A DNA stretch of 64,000 nt, from contig SSBO01000007.1 in NCBI GenBank assembly GCA_005281725.1, positions 5,979,126-6,043,125 of the forward strand, in the 5' to 3' direction. A program made the translations under genes and the position numbers. Positions 13,991-27,900 of this stretch are shown here, one piece after another. How positions within the stretch are numbered: the first letter of the stretch is position 1; every line of letters starts with the position of its first letter. The notes under the pieces are model-generated. The model worked only from the letters and a program-made list of their open reading frames with translations. It made no database searches and was not told the origin of the DNA. The stretch is from Wuchereria bancrofti (taxonomy: Eukaryota; Nematoda; Chromadorea; Rhabditida; Onchocercidae).

Positions 13991-14783
13991 TTTATTTTGT
14001 TAAGAAAAAAAATTGAAATTTCAAAAAAAAAAAAAAAATTAATCAAATTACCATCAATGACAATAATAATAGTAATAATAATAATAATTGCAGCAATATA
14101 TGTTTATTATTTCCTAACAAATTTTTTGACCAATGAACTATTTCTCTCCAAAAAAAAAAAAAAAAAAAAATTTTTTTTTTAACAATATATTTGTACTTTA
14201 CAGCTGAACAACTTATTTAATCATTTCCAACTTTGAATTCGTTATTTTTTAATGCAATTCAATAATTACACAACATTCAACAATGATCACTTTTCTCCTC
14301 TCATCCAACAATCTTACCCAGTTTGTTCATCATCTCTCTTTTTTTTTTTGCCGTTTTTTTTTTTTTTTTTTTATAAAAATTTTTTTTTAAAAAAAAAAAA
14401 AAAAAAAAGGAAAAAAAAAATTTATTTATTTTGTTAAGAAAAAAAATTGAAATTTAAAAAAAAAAAAAAAAATTAATCAAATTACCATCAATGACAATAA
14501 TAATAGTAATAATAATAATAATAATTGCAGCAATATATATTTATTATTTCCTAACAAATTTTTTGACCAATGAACTATTTCTCTCCAAAAAAAAAAAAAA
14601 AAAATTTTTTTTTTAACAATATATTTGTACTTTACAGCTGAACAACTTATTTAATCATTTCCAACTTTGAATTCGTTATTTTTTAATGCAATTCAATAAT
14701 TACACAACATTCAACAATGATCACTTTTCTCCTCTCATCCAACAATCTTACCCAGTTTGTTCATCATCTCTCTTTTTTTTTTT
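13991..14783. repeat. Near-identical 359-bp direct duplication, 434-bp offset
   Basis: Copy 1 is 13991-14349 and copy 2 is 14425-14783. They match through poly-A runs, (AAT)n, a unique stretch (ACAGCTGAACAACTTATTT) and CTCATCCAACAATCTTACCC, differing only at a few bases and in homopolymer length. The spacer 14350-14424 is a poly-T stretch followed by poly-A. Confidence 0.93.
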
Positions 14784-15251
14784 CCAATCATTATTATCAA
14801 CTAAAAATCAACCATATATATCGGGTACAAACGTCAAGAAACCTGTTAGCATGTCGATGAACATCATGTTTTTATCAAACAAATTGCTGTTGCGTTATTT
14901 TTCATTTTTTTTTTCTTTTTAAAAATTTTTGTTTTTTTATTTTGTTAGATATTATTACTTCATTTGTTACATTAGTACATTACAGAAACACAAATAGTTT
15001 TCATTATGTTTCATGCATCTTATACAAATGATTTGTTAAGTGTATAATTATTAATATTAATTCTTTCTTTTTTTTAAATTCTTTTCGTGTATTTTAATTT
15101 TTTATGTGTAGAAAAATAGAATAAAAAATTTTATTTCATAAATGAAAGGAAAAAAAAGTTTTTTCTCTGTTTTAAACTTCTATTTAACGAATAGATAAAT
15201 TATATTGAAATTTAATTAACAATAATTTTTATATAAAATAATAGAAATGAT

Positions 15252-15292
15252 AATATTGTTGAATCATATGTATCATATGTTTAACAATATTT
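15252..15292. repeat. Imperfect inverted repeat
   Basis: AATATTGTTGAATCATATG and its near reverse complement CATATGTTTAACAATATT face each other across a 3-base centre, with mismatches near the middle. Just an AT-rich cruciform-capable site. Confidence 0.6.
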
Positions 15293-15559
15293 GCAAATTT
15301 ATTATTTACTTATTCGTTTATTTTGCTTATTTATGAGTTGTATACATCTAATTTTGATATTATAAATTAAAACGTCGTTATTTTCCCAATTTTTTAAAAA
15401 TATTTCTACAAATGTCATAATTTTTTCTTCTAATTTCAGGTTTATTTCAAGAAAAAAAAAACCTTTTTTATCAAAAAATTGGTTTTTATTATCATATATT
15501 TGGTTGCCACTGCTGCTACTGCTAACTTTATCAATAGCAATATTTTCACTTTCTATTAT

Positions 15560-15900
15560 CATTTCTTATCAATATTATCATTAACAACACTATCACCATC
15601 ATCATCATTATCTGCTGCTATCATTTTAATTCACTGATAGCATCCAACACTAATATTACTGACAACAACAACAACAACAACAACAAGAACAGTAGTAGCA
15701 TCAATAACAGTTGGTGACAACAACAAGACAACAACAACAACAATTGGTGACAATTATTTAACTGAATATAAACTGCATAATATCTTTCAAATATTTCTTA
15801 TCATTTTCTTCGATATTACCTCATTATTACTATTATTATCATCATCATTATCATCATCACCATCAATATCATCATCATTATCAACAAACAGAAACAACAA
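15560..15900. repeat. ATC and AAC trinucleotide tracts just before Iroquois exon 1
   Basis: (ATC)n at ~15590-15615 and 15815-15882, and (AAC)n at ~15662-15745. They end within 20 bp of exon 1 and account for the open frame running into it. Confidence 0.85.
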
Positions 15901-15916
15901 CTTCAGCAAATCGCGG

Positions 15917-15958
15917 ATGGCATTCAATCCGGCGGCGGCAGCTGCATTCAATGCTCAG
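15917..15958 (+). CDS. irx: Iroquois exon 1 (residues 1-14)
   Basis: The exon reads [14 protein letters not shown] and ends in GCTCAG before a GTGTGT donor, phase 0. It is GC-richer than its surroundings, and the Ala-rich start suits the N-terminus of a homeodomain protein. A possible acceptor (ending TTCAG at 15906) lies 10 nt before the ATG, so the exon may begin at 15907 with a short leader or with coding sequence from an unseen upstream exon. Of the six exons this is the least secure. Confidence 0.7.
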
Positions 15959-18900
15959 GTGTGTCAACAACAATATATATATACCTATCATCAATCTAAC
16001 TATCCAAAACTATCCATTTCTGTTCGGCATAAATTCATTTCCCAAAGAAACTCTTCCTTTCTTCCTTCTTTTTTTCCTTTTTTTTTTTTTTTTGGTTCGT
16101 TCATAAATATCTATATAAATAATGCCATATTGTATAGAAAAGCTTAGTTTTAGTCAGTTAATCTGTTGCTGTTATTGTTTTTAACTGATAATAATGAGTA
16201 GTTTGTAAGTAGTAAAAGTAATAAGTAGTAAGTAGTAAAAATAATAGATAATCAAAAGAGTAGCAGTAAATTTTGTTAATTAATTTATAACAATAGTAAT
16301 AGAAATAGCAGTAATTATTCACTCATATTTTTTTCGTCTTCCTTTTTTTATTTTCTTTTTTTTTTTTGGTATTTGTTTTTGTTTTGTATTTAAAATTGAT
16401 TTAGTTTTTTAATTAAGTTAATTATGAGGAATTCATATTAAGTTATTCATATTTATAGTAGATTAATTTTCTATTTCAAATATTTCCTTCTATACTGATT
16501 TTGATTCATTTAATAATTTTCTTTTCCTTTTTTTTTCAATTATTTCTATTCATTTATTACTTTCATCAAAAAAAAAAAGAAAAACTTTGAATAAATTTAA
16601 TAGATAAAGAGAAGAAACGAATTTTTATCAACTTGAAATGTTAAATATTTTACGAGTAAGTTTTGATTTTTCTTCTTCTTCCGTACATTTTAATTGTCTG
16701 TTTGCTTTTCTAACAATGAGAAAAGGAAACGATGAAAGATAAGGAAAAAGGTTAAAGGTTAGAAAAGAGGAAGAAAAAAAAGAGCATCTAAATTCAGTTA
16801 TAAATTTTGTTTTTATCAAAAAATTTCAAATTAAAATTTGTAATACTTTAAAAAAAAAAACATGTATATATTTGAATTGTTATTTTCAATTTATTACAGT
16901 TGCTGGCTGCCTCACAACCGTCTACACCGGTTAAAACGGAACAACCTTCAACATTAGTTGGTAATGTTCCGGTTGCAACCTCAATAAGTAGTAATAATGT
17001 TGATGAAATGGGTGGTGGTGGCGGTGATACGACAAGATTTTTAAATGCCAGTGGACCACTGTTGACACCCGGTGGTTTAGCCGGTTTTCCGCATCCAATG
17101 GAACATGAAGCTGCATTCAGGGCAGCTATGGCTCAAGGTGCACTTCCTTTTCCTGCCATTTATCCCGGTTTACATCCTGCAGTAAGTTTTTTTTCTCCTT
17201 TTTTTCTTCCTTTTTTTTTCTAATTAATTATTTATAAAAACAAGTAATGATTATTTTCAATCAAAATTGTAATATAAATAAAATAACTGATAACATTGTA
17301 AAATAATTAACTTCTCATATTTTTCTCTTTTCTTCTTTCTTTTTGTCTTTCTTTCTTTCTTTCCTTCTGTTTGTTTGACAAAGAAATCATAATGTTTCTT
17401 TTTAAAAAAGTTTTATAATTGCTTAATTTATATAATTTTTAATGTCTCTTATATATATCATTTTGTTTCCCTTTTTATTCTCATTTTATTTTTTAATTTT
17501 TAAACTCAGCAAAAAAGAAGACAAAAATAAAATTTCAACAATAGCATAAAATTAAATTGAAGAGAATAAATGATGAAATAAATAATTTAATACAAAGTTT
17601 GTCCCAAATTGATTATTTTTTTTCTCTCTCTTTACTCGAAATCTTTCTTTTCTTCTCTCCCTATCTCTTTATTTCGTGTTTTTCTCCCTTTTTTTTTGCT
17701 ATCATTCTTTTCATTTTATTTAATTAATAACTTGTTGGAACAACAATGTTTTGTGTTTCAGTTAACGTCCTCTAAAGTACCGAAGAGAATTTTTGCAAGT
17801 CTTTTAATCATTATGTCTAAAATGTTCAACTAATGATAATGTCATTAACTCTTCCAAATGAATAATGATGATGCACCAACACCTCAATCACTACCACTAT
17901 TACCACCGCTACCATCATCACTATTATCATCACTACCACCACTACTACTGTTGCCATCATCACTAGCCATTACCATTATCATCATCATCACTACTATCGC
18001 TACTATCACCATCATCACTAGTTACTATCGGCATCAAATCACTACTATCATCATCATCATCACTAACCGTTATCATTATCGTCATCATCAAACCACTACT
18101 ACCACCATCATCACTAACCATTAGCATTATCGTTATCATCAAACCACTACTATCACCATCATCACTAACCATTAGCATTGTCGTTATTATCAAACCACTA
18201 CTATCACCACCATCACTAACCGTTATCATTATCGTCATCATCAAACCACTACTATCACCATCATCACTAACCATTAGCATTGTCGTTATTATCAAACCGC
18301 TACCATCACCATCATCACTAATCATTACAACTATCACCATTACCACCATCATCACTATTATCATTGTTGTAATCACCATTATTACCATCACTAATCACTG
18401 TTATATAAGAAATGTTATGTATGGGCTGATTTTGATGAATGTTATGGTAGTTCTACTTTTCAAAAACGTCTTTTTTTAAACATTATTTATTTATTTTTTG
18501 AATTGTAAATTGCAAATTAAGCTGAAACTCAATTCCGAAATTTTAATTCAGTGATTTGTTTGAGCTACTAGTATTATAACTAATAGATCAGTATAGAAAA
18601 AAATGAATATATTTTTAAATAAGATTAATTGGGACCGTATTAGTTAGTAATGAATTGATTTTAAATTTGCAAAGAATCAAAAAAAAAAAAAATCAATTAG
18701 TTTGTCATACGTTTCATGATAATATATTTGCCGAATAAAGTATGAAAATTGAAAATAGAAAAATTGAATGCAAGAATTTAAAATACTACTTTCGTGGAAT
18801 GAATTGATTTTAAATTTGCAAAGAATCAAAAAAAAAAAATCAAGTTTTTTTTTATTTTTTAATTTTGGAAATTTTTCAAATTACAAATATTATCTTGAAG

Positions 18901-21900
18901 GGAAATTATTTTTGGGGACAGAAAAGTAACAACAATACGGTGTATTTAAACGTTGTTAGTCTTGGCCTGTGATTCATATCAACAAATAAGAAAAATATTT
19001 AAATCTTTAAAATTGTAACATCATTTTTCAATTTATTAAATTCTAACATATCAATTATCAATACAATTATTAGCTTATTCATTAAAATTGTACTTAATTG
19101 CTAACTTATTCATTATCTCCTTGCGTCATTTAATTAGACGTTAGGATCTAAAAAAATATGAGGAAAATTTCAAAAGTCATATTTTAGTTTGAAAATTAAT
19201 AATATTTTTCTTCCCATTAATATCTATTTTAATTACTAAAAGTAATATCAATAATAATAACAGTAATAGTATAATAATAATAATAATAATAATAACATGC
19301 AGTGATCAAAATTTTCAATGAGAAAACTATTCCAATTGCTAACAAATCAGCTTAATTGATTGTTAATTTATCAAATTAATTTAATTATTTAGCAATTAGA
19401 ATAATATTGATTGAATTCATAACTAAATCAGAAATCAATTTCATTCATCAATGAAAAAGGAAGCATGAAATAAGTGGAAAAACACGATGATTTGTTGTAA
19501 TGATAATTTTTCAAAAGAAAATAAAAGAAACAAAAAAATCTTTCTTTTTTTTCTCTCTCTCTCTTCCTTTTTCTCTGCTTTCATTTTTGTATAACAAATT
19601 TTTTCCTCTCCGATTTTTTCGTTTTCTTTCCTTTTCTCTCTCTCTTTCTTCCCCTTTTTTTATTCAAACATATCAAATCATTTCACTCATAAAATGATAT
19701 ATCCAAATTATATAATTGTTTAGAAATTGAAAATATCATTTTTGTATTAATTACGACCTTCAAAAAAGGAAAAAAAAAAATGAAATTATTCATTTTAAAT
19801 AAACAAAATCATTTTCTCTCTAACTTCTTTTCCTCTTTCTCTTTCCCTTTTTTTTCTCATTTCCTCTCGGATAATTTACCTCTTAAAATTTTATTTTTAA
19901 AAAGGGAATGAATAAAAAAAAGCAATGAATCAATTTTGGAATAGAATGATTGAATAAATAATTTTTTTTTTAATAAATAAAAAATAATTAATAAAATTGA
20001 ATTAAAAGAAGATTGAAAAATAAAAGTGACAAAAATATGATTAGAGAATAATTATAATTAATTTTTTGTTTTTTATATGTATGTATCGCCTGAAAAAAAA
20101 TTTTTTTAAATTATCAAAAAAATAGTTCAGAAAAAAAATTATCAAAAATAAAGACTGAAAAAAACTATCACGAAATAATTTTTTTTTTCTTAAAAAAATA
20201 AAATATTGATGAAATCAACACTTTGGGAGGGAGAGAGAGAGAGAGAAAAGAAACTAAAGTACCATAACATAATTTAATCAATGTTTATCTTTCACATATT
20301 TATATATATCACTGAAATGAAAAAAAAGTGTTTTGATAATTTAACAAATGCAACAAAACATTATGAATTAATTGAGTTGAAAAAAAATTTTTGAAAATCT
20401 AAAAATTTTTTTGTTTTAATAAATTAATTTCAATTTTAATAGTATTACATTTTATAAAATGTAAAAATTCTACTGAATTTTTTGATTAAAAAGTTTTATA
20501 AATAAGCAATTTGTATACGATAGCTAGCATTTGTGATTAATTTTACATACATAAATTGACGAATAATTATTGAAATTTTAAAAAAAATTAAATAATTCAT
20601 TTAATTTTATTGATTATTTTCAGGAAATGAAACCGGAAATGATTGGTGCAGTACGGGCAGTTTCCGGTTATTTTTTCGATCCAATGCCATATCATCCATA
20701 TGCTAGTGGTTTAGATGGTACGAGACGTAAAAATGCAACACGTGAGACAACTGCGCCGCTTAAATCATGGCTTAATGAGCATCGGAAAAATCCATATCCA
20801 ACAAAAGCGGAAAAAATTATGCTTGCATTACTAACAAAAATGACTTTAACACAGGTTATTTACTTATTATTTATTTAGTATTTTAGATTTTTCTTTTGTT
20901 TCTTTTTTTTTAAAAAAAAATTATTTATCAATTTTAAATAAATTTTTCTCAATTCTCTTTTTTATTTATTTTGCAAAGTTTTACAAAAAAAAAGAAAATT
21001 TTGCAATTAAGTGTATATAATTTGTAATGTTATTTAATTAATCAGCAAATGTTTGAAAAATTATTCAATAATAAGTTTGAATTAAAAACAAAAAAAAAAG
21101 TTAATAAATAAATGTTATGAATTTTTACTGCTTCATTGCAAATTCCATTTTCTTTGCTAAAAAAATTTTTTATCAAGTAATATTTGATTTGCAATATAGT
21201 ATGAGCCAAAAAAACCAAAAAAAAAAAAAAGAAAAAATGGGATTTCATTCAAATATAAAAGAAAATTTCAAAAAAATATTTTCAAAAGATTGAAAGGAAA
21301 TTCGAAATTAAAATGAAAATAAATTTGTTATTCATTTATCATAATTCGGATAATATTTTAAGAATTAATGACATTTTATTCGCAAATTTCATCAACAAAA
21401 AATAAAACAAAATTTTTTCCAGTCAATTAGTTTGAACAATTCGCAAAAATGTGTATATATTAATTTCATTGATTGTTTTAGTTTCTAATTTTTTTTTCCT
21501 TTTGAGAAGATTAATTAGCAAAATTATTATTTGATAATAGGTCAAAGATTATTATCAAATTATTCCCATATCTATTAGCAACTTTTTCGTCTTTTGTTCA
21601 TTTAATTCGTTGGTAACAACAAAAAATTCATAAGGAGCAAAAAAAAAGAGAGAAAGAGAGGGAAAGAAATAAAGAAAAATAAGAGGAAAGAGGTAAATAT
21701 GAATTGAAATAGATTGAAACGAAAGAAATAAAAAAGCAAAGAAATTAGAAGCAAAGACAGAGAGACAGAAAGGGAGAAAGGGCGACATTTTCCGGAAAAA
21801 TTGTTTATTAGAAATAATAAACTATTTTTTTCTTTTAAATTTCGTCCAAAAATTTTATTCATTTTAAACAATTTTTTTTTATTCTTTACTAATTATAAAC

Positions 21901-24900
21901 AACTGATATTAGAAAAGTTGAAATTTTCAAAAAAGTTACTAAAAATTTTATGAATTTGGTGTCGTCTTTTTTTCTTGCATGATATATGGACTACAGTTTT
22001 TTCATTGATAAAAATTTGAAAAATAATACTTAAATTTTTTCTTCTATAAAAAAAAAACTGGTATGTGTATTTGAAATGATATCATTTAGTTTCATTTAAT
22101 AATATTTTAAAATATTTCCATTTTTGTGTTAAATAAAATTTTAATAAAAGAAAAAACTGTTTAATGAAAAAAACCTCTCAGAATATGTGAGATTAGATAA
22201 AACAATAGATTAAATTTATTATTATATAATTGTTACAATATATTTAACTTTTACAATACTAGCAATTTTTTTTTTTGAAAATTTGAATTTTTTTTTTGTC
22301 TTTTTTCTTTTTCCACTTTTTTTTGGTTTTATATGAAAACAACATACACGTACAATCGTTTATTGCTATATAAATTTAAAAAAAAACGAAAAAACGAAAT
22401 TGACCTTCACTTTTTCTTCTCATTCGTCTTCTTATTCTAACTTCTACTTATCCTATTTAATATTAATTATTAATTTCATTAATACATATAAATCAGCAGT
22501 AGTAGTAGTACTACTACTAATACCTTAAATGGGTATTTATTGTAGCAGAAAAGATTAGTGAAACAAATAAACAAACAAAGTAAAACAAAACAAAAAGCAA
22601 AAAAAAAGCGAAGCGGTCATTCTTTTTAATCTTTGTATTTGTTACTTTTTCTTTTTCTGCTTGATTGGATTACTTTCTAGAGTAATACTACTTAAAGAAT
22701 CATTTAATCAATCAAAATCAAGTGTTTTTTTTCTTTTTTTTTTTTTTTTTGTTCTTAGGTATTAATAGGATAAATCTTTTGAAGAGGAAAAAATAGGAGG
22801 GAGAGAGAGCAACAAGATAAAAAAAGTAATTTTTATTCTTTAATGGATCGTTTTAATTAAATGAATTTTATTTGTTTATTCATTTATTATTTTTTATATA
22901 TTTATTTATTCATTTATTATTTATATATTCATTTATTCATTTGTTATTTATATACTTATTTACTCATTTATTATTATTCATTAATTGTTATTTGTTAGCA
23001 GTATTATTGTTGAATAGTTTAACAGTTAATTTTAAAAATCTCTGTAATTCTTGAACATAATATAAAGAAAAAATTAATTTTCTTATTTTTTTTTTCATCC
23101 ACCTAATACCTTGACAATTATTTTTTTTTTAAATTTCAATATTTATAATTTGAATTTAATATAAAAAAGAAAATTGGTCTTATCTTTCATCCACCGCAAT
23201 ATGCAAAATTTTATATGCAAGCATACATGAAATTTATATTTTACCAATTAAAAAAAAACCAAATTTTTTTTAAAAATTTTTATTTGTCAAATAATTTTTA
23301 TATTTTTAATATTTCATTTAAAATTTCTCGTTACTGTTAAATAGTTTCTTTCTTTTTTTAAAACTAATTATGGTTTTTTTTCATCCTTTTTTTCTTTTTA
23401 CAGATTTTTTTTCGTCTATTTTTTTACAGATTATATCAGAGTGTTTCGTTTTTTTTTACAGATTATTTTACAGATTATATCAAAGGATAATTATATTTAA
23501 CATTTTATCCAATTTAATTAGAATTTTTCATTAAGTGTTATTTGATCATTAAAGTGTCATTACTTGTTACCTATTAATGACATTAATTGTAGTTGCGGTA
23601 TCTTTTTTTTCTCCTCAATTCTTTTCAATCCATCATAATGTCAAGAAATTTTTGATGGTACCACATAAACACACACACATACACACATACATACACACAT
23701 GCACACACAGACAGACAGACATACACATACATACATACATACATGTCATAATGAATCGGTTGACATCGTTATAATTCAATATTACATTGTAATCGATCAT
23801 TTTGTGAAAATATATTTCCATTATTCTTGTTTACATTTTCTTCCAATTCTAATTAATATAAATAAAATATTACAAAAAAGAAAGATAGAGGATGAGTGAG
23901 AGAGAAAAAGAAAGAGAAGGAAGAAAAAAAAAGAAGAAGAACAATGTAATAAATACTCTAAATTAATTAATTTAATTATTTGAAAATTTTTCAAGGAAAA
24001 AATGAGGCATTAATTAATTTGATTATTTGAAAATTTTGAATTATTAATTTGATATATTCATTAAGTTTATATTATCAAATAATCTAATAAATACTCTGAA
24101 TTAATAATTAATTGCACTTGTAAAATAATATAAATTTTTATAAACTGCAAAAAAAAAAGGGAAAAAGGGAAATGGCAAAAGTAATGAGATGAAAATTTCA
24201 TATACATTGTTAAATAAGCGGTAACATAAAAGGAAATCTAGCAGGTGGAGGAGAGAAAGAGAGATGGAAAAGGAGAGAGAGAGAGAGCATGAAAGAGAAT
24301 AGATGAAGTAATTTCATTTTTTATTTTTTTTTTTTTTTTTTGCAAACAAGAAAGATTATAATTAGCCAACTAACTGAAATGGGTAAAATGAAGAGAAAAG
24401 AATGAAAAAGTGTATGACGGGGTCATCAAAAATAATAAAAAATAGAAAAAATGAAGGAAAGAAAGAATTAATAGAAAAAGAATATTTGTTATTAATTTAA
24501 TATGAAATGAATTATCATTTAAGTTTTTAATAATTTTGTTTCCTTTTCTCTTTGCTTCTTCATTTCTTTCTTTATTGATTAGTGTTACGGTAGCAGAAAA
24601 TGTTAATTAATAAAATGTACTTTACAAATTTCATTTATAGATAAAATATGAATTTAAACTAGAAAATAATATAGTCATATTATTCGGTTTAATTATTTTA
24701 TACCATTTTGTTTAAAAAGAATTATTTGATGCAAGAAAGAAGAAAAAAAAACTAGTTCAAATATTAAATAGTGTTCAGTAAGGAATAATAATAATAATAA
24801 CAATAATAATAATAATAACAATAATAATAATGATAATGATAATAATGAATAATAATAACATCAATAATAATTATATTAATACTAATACATGTAATAATGA

Positions 24901-27900
24901 CAATAATAATCAAAATAATAATAATATTTACGAAGTAGTAATTAGTCAGCTTCTTTTTCATGATTATAAAAAAGTTTCTATTTTTTTTTATTTATTTTTG
25001 TTTTTTGTTTTTTGTTTACAATTTTCAGATGCATTTAAATCTCATTTTTAATTGTAGATGGTTATATATTTTGATTTGTCCAAAAATTGTAAATTTTAAT
25101 GGCTTTTTTTTCTTGCAAATTTTACTAATAAATAATATAACATTCGTTTTCATTTCCTTTAAAATTGATTCTTTCAATTTACAACTTACTTTTTTCATCA
25201 AAAAAAGAGAAAGTTGTTACAGAATCGTTATTATTTTTTTTTGACTAGTTTTCCTTTTTAAAAAAATTACTGATTTTACTAATATCAATAAGCAATACTA
25301 TTTGTTATTTTAGCAAATAGTAATACTATTTCAAATTATCATTAATGTTTTTAATTAAATGATAAAACAAAAGGCGAACGGTATATTTTAAAATTTTAGT
25401 ATTAGAAATAATTTTTAACACATGTTTTTAATTTTTTTTTTAACATCAATTAGTAAATGTGTTCAATACGGAATGAATACATTTTATTCGTTTTTTTTTT
25501 TCACTCTCTCTTTCTTTCTTTCTTTTTTTCCTTCCCTTTCTCTCCCTTTCTCTCTCTTTTAGTAATGAGATGTATTAAAAAGATTTTATTGCTTTGTACT
25601 TCATTTTTTTTTTATTTAAACGATCTTAATTTTGAATTTTTTTCTTTGAAATACTTATGCCAATTGATTTTTTTTAAATTAAATGAATTTCTTATTTCAA
25701 TGAAAAAAAAAAACGAAGACGAAAAGACAAATGATACTTTATTCATTTCAGACTAATTTTTTATGCATTATTTGTTAGACTTTTAATTTTAAAATTTAAA
25801 ATTACGCTAATTTTTAAACTTTTGGCTTCAAATGTTATTAACTTTCCCATTTCCTTTTTAAAATTTTATCTTTAATTATTTTTAAATGAATTAAAATACC
25901 TAATCTTTACTTTTTTTTTTCATTGTAGCTTTATGGTAAAAAAATGATTGATTAATTATATTAATATTAATTTTTATCAGTTTAATATTTAATAATTGTT
26001 TTTTCTCTCTTTTTGATTACAGTAATATAATAATGATTACATATCTTTATTGATAAATTCAAATTACTATACAAAGAAATTCCAATTATCATTAATAGAA
26101 CTTTGCTTAAATAAATTGAACTCATGATTAGCTTAAATAAACATACTTATCATCTTTAATCTCTTTTGCACGGTTTTTTTTCTTATCAATCCGGTTTTAA
26201 TCCGGTTTTAATGTTAATGCAAGATTAGCTAAATAAGATTTATTATTAATACTGTTAATGATGATAATTATTAGCATATGTTTGGCATATTTAAAAAAAT
26301 TTTTACAGCTTATATATGACAACAATGAAATCATTAATTGCGTCATTCATGAGTAATAGTAATGAATGGAAAATGATTGTATAATGTATGATTCATTTAA
26401 AAATGAAAAAGATAGAGGGAAGAAATAATATCCGGTAAAAGCATTATCACTTTTCTGATAACATTCTTCAAATTTTGTTTCATTTTTTTTTTGCCGTTTT
26501 TTTTTTTTTTGCTTAATAACAATTTTTTTTCAAAAAAAAAAAGTGCAAGAAGTGATAAAAACCAAATAATTATAATTTTAAATTTTAATCTTTGTTTTAT
26601 CACAATAAATAATATTTAATAAATAATTTTACAGTAAATAATGTTTAATAATATCACAATAAATAATATTTAATAATTTGATAATTTATCACAATAAATA
26701 ATTAAGATGGAAAAATTATTTAAAATAATCGAAATAAATAGTTTATACAATTCTTATTTATATCAGGAACAATAAAAATATTTTATCTTTTATATTATGT
26801 AATTTTAGCATAGTTTTTGTATGAATTAAATCAATTAATAAAAATTAATCTAAACAAATTTAAATTTTCTTTTTTTTTATTATAAAATTTCCCAAAAGAT
26901 ATTTTAATATAAGCTGTTATTCTGACTTAATTAAAAGCTTTATTTTTCTTTTTTTTTTGAAAAAAAATAGAAATTTAGGCTATAACAAACTTTTTTTTTC
27001 GTTTTTATAATTTAAATTTGCAAAAATATTTATTCATTTATAAACTTAAAAAATAAATTGTTTTATTATTGAATAAATGATTGGTAGATAAGCAAACAAA
27101 TTTTATTCATCGTTATCAAATTTTGATCAAATTTTGATTGTGAAATAAATTTTATACCTTTAGCTTATTTCTTAATAAGCTTTTCGTATTTTTAGTTAAT
27201 TTTGACAGGTGTACATTTCTCATAAAATATGATATGTCATCAGTAATAATATTCAATAATAATTCATCTCTAAAATGATCTTTCTTTTCTCTCTCTCTCT
27301 CTCTTTTTCTCCAATTTCTCTTTTTACCTATTTTATTCATAATTTACCTTCGTATTTATTCCTCTGTCTCTCTCTCTTTCTCTGTTTAAATTTATTGATA
27401 TTTAAATTTTTTAGTAAAATAATAAATGAATGAAATTTAAGAAAATTTTCAAATTGGTTTCAATTTCATTCAAAAAGAAAATGACAACTAAAATTGATCA
27501 TTTTTGTTAGTGAAATTTGAAAAGCTGAAATGTTTTAAATTAATGACATCAATAAAGTAAAGATGGGCTAAAAATATTTTATTTTCAATGATAACAACAA
27601 CAATAAAAAAAAAAAAGTACCAATAATTCAAAATCTTTTTTTTGCATTAACTTAAACTTTCCTTCCTTTTTTTCTCATTTTAGTATTCAATTTTAGTTAT
27701 TTATCACTATTATCATTATTACTAATATATCATTATCATTACCATTGTTATCGTTATTATTATTATCATTACCATTAGAAATTCATCCTTTTCACCTCAA
27801 TACTACTATTACAAATATGAATAAAAAAATATTTATTATATTTGAAAATTTCAAGTTTTCACAATTTTAATTTTTACAAATTGAAAATTTCATAAATTTT

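Larger units (their letters stand above)
1..15916. other. Gene-poor flank upstream of the Iroquois gene
   Basis: No exon with convincing codon content, splice sites and frame was found on either strand. The region is AT-rich, with homopolymer runs, purine-rich stretches (600-860, 10020-10080) and microsatellites listed separately. Patches of more complex sequence occur near 5820-6020, 10880-11640 and 13020-13215. Large gene-free flanks with distant enhancers are known for Iroquois genes in other animals, so regulatory elements are plausible here, but none can be named from sequence alone. Confidence 0.6.

Noticed and set aside
18010..18335. Regular repeats as a possible CRISPR array
   Set aside because: Copies are directly abutting with no unique spacers, in a clearly eukaryotic intron.
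17858..18391. Long open frames on both strands (88 and 142 residues)
   Set aside because: Both run over a 51-bp minisatellite and ATC/ACC triplets; the products are repetitive and lie inside an intron of the Iroquois gene.
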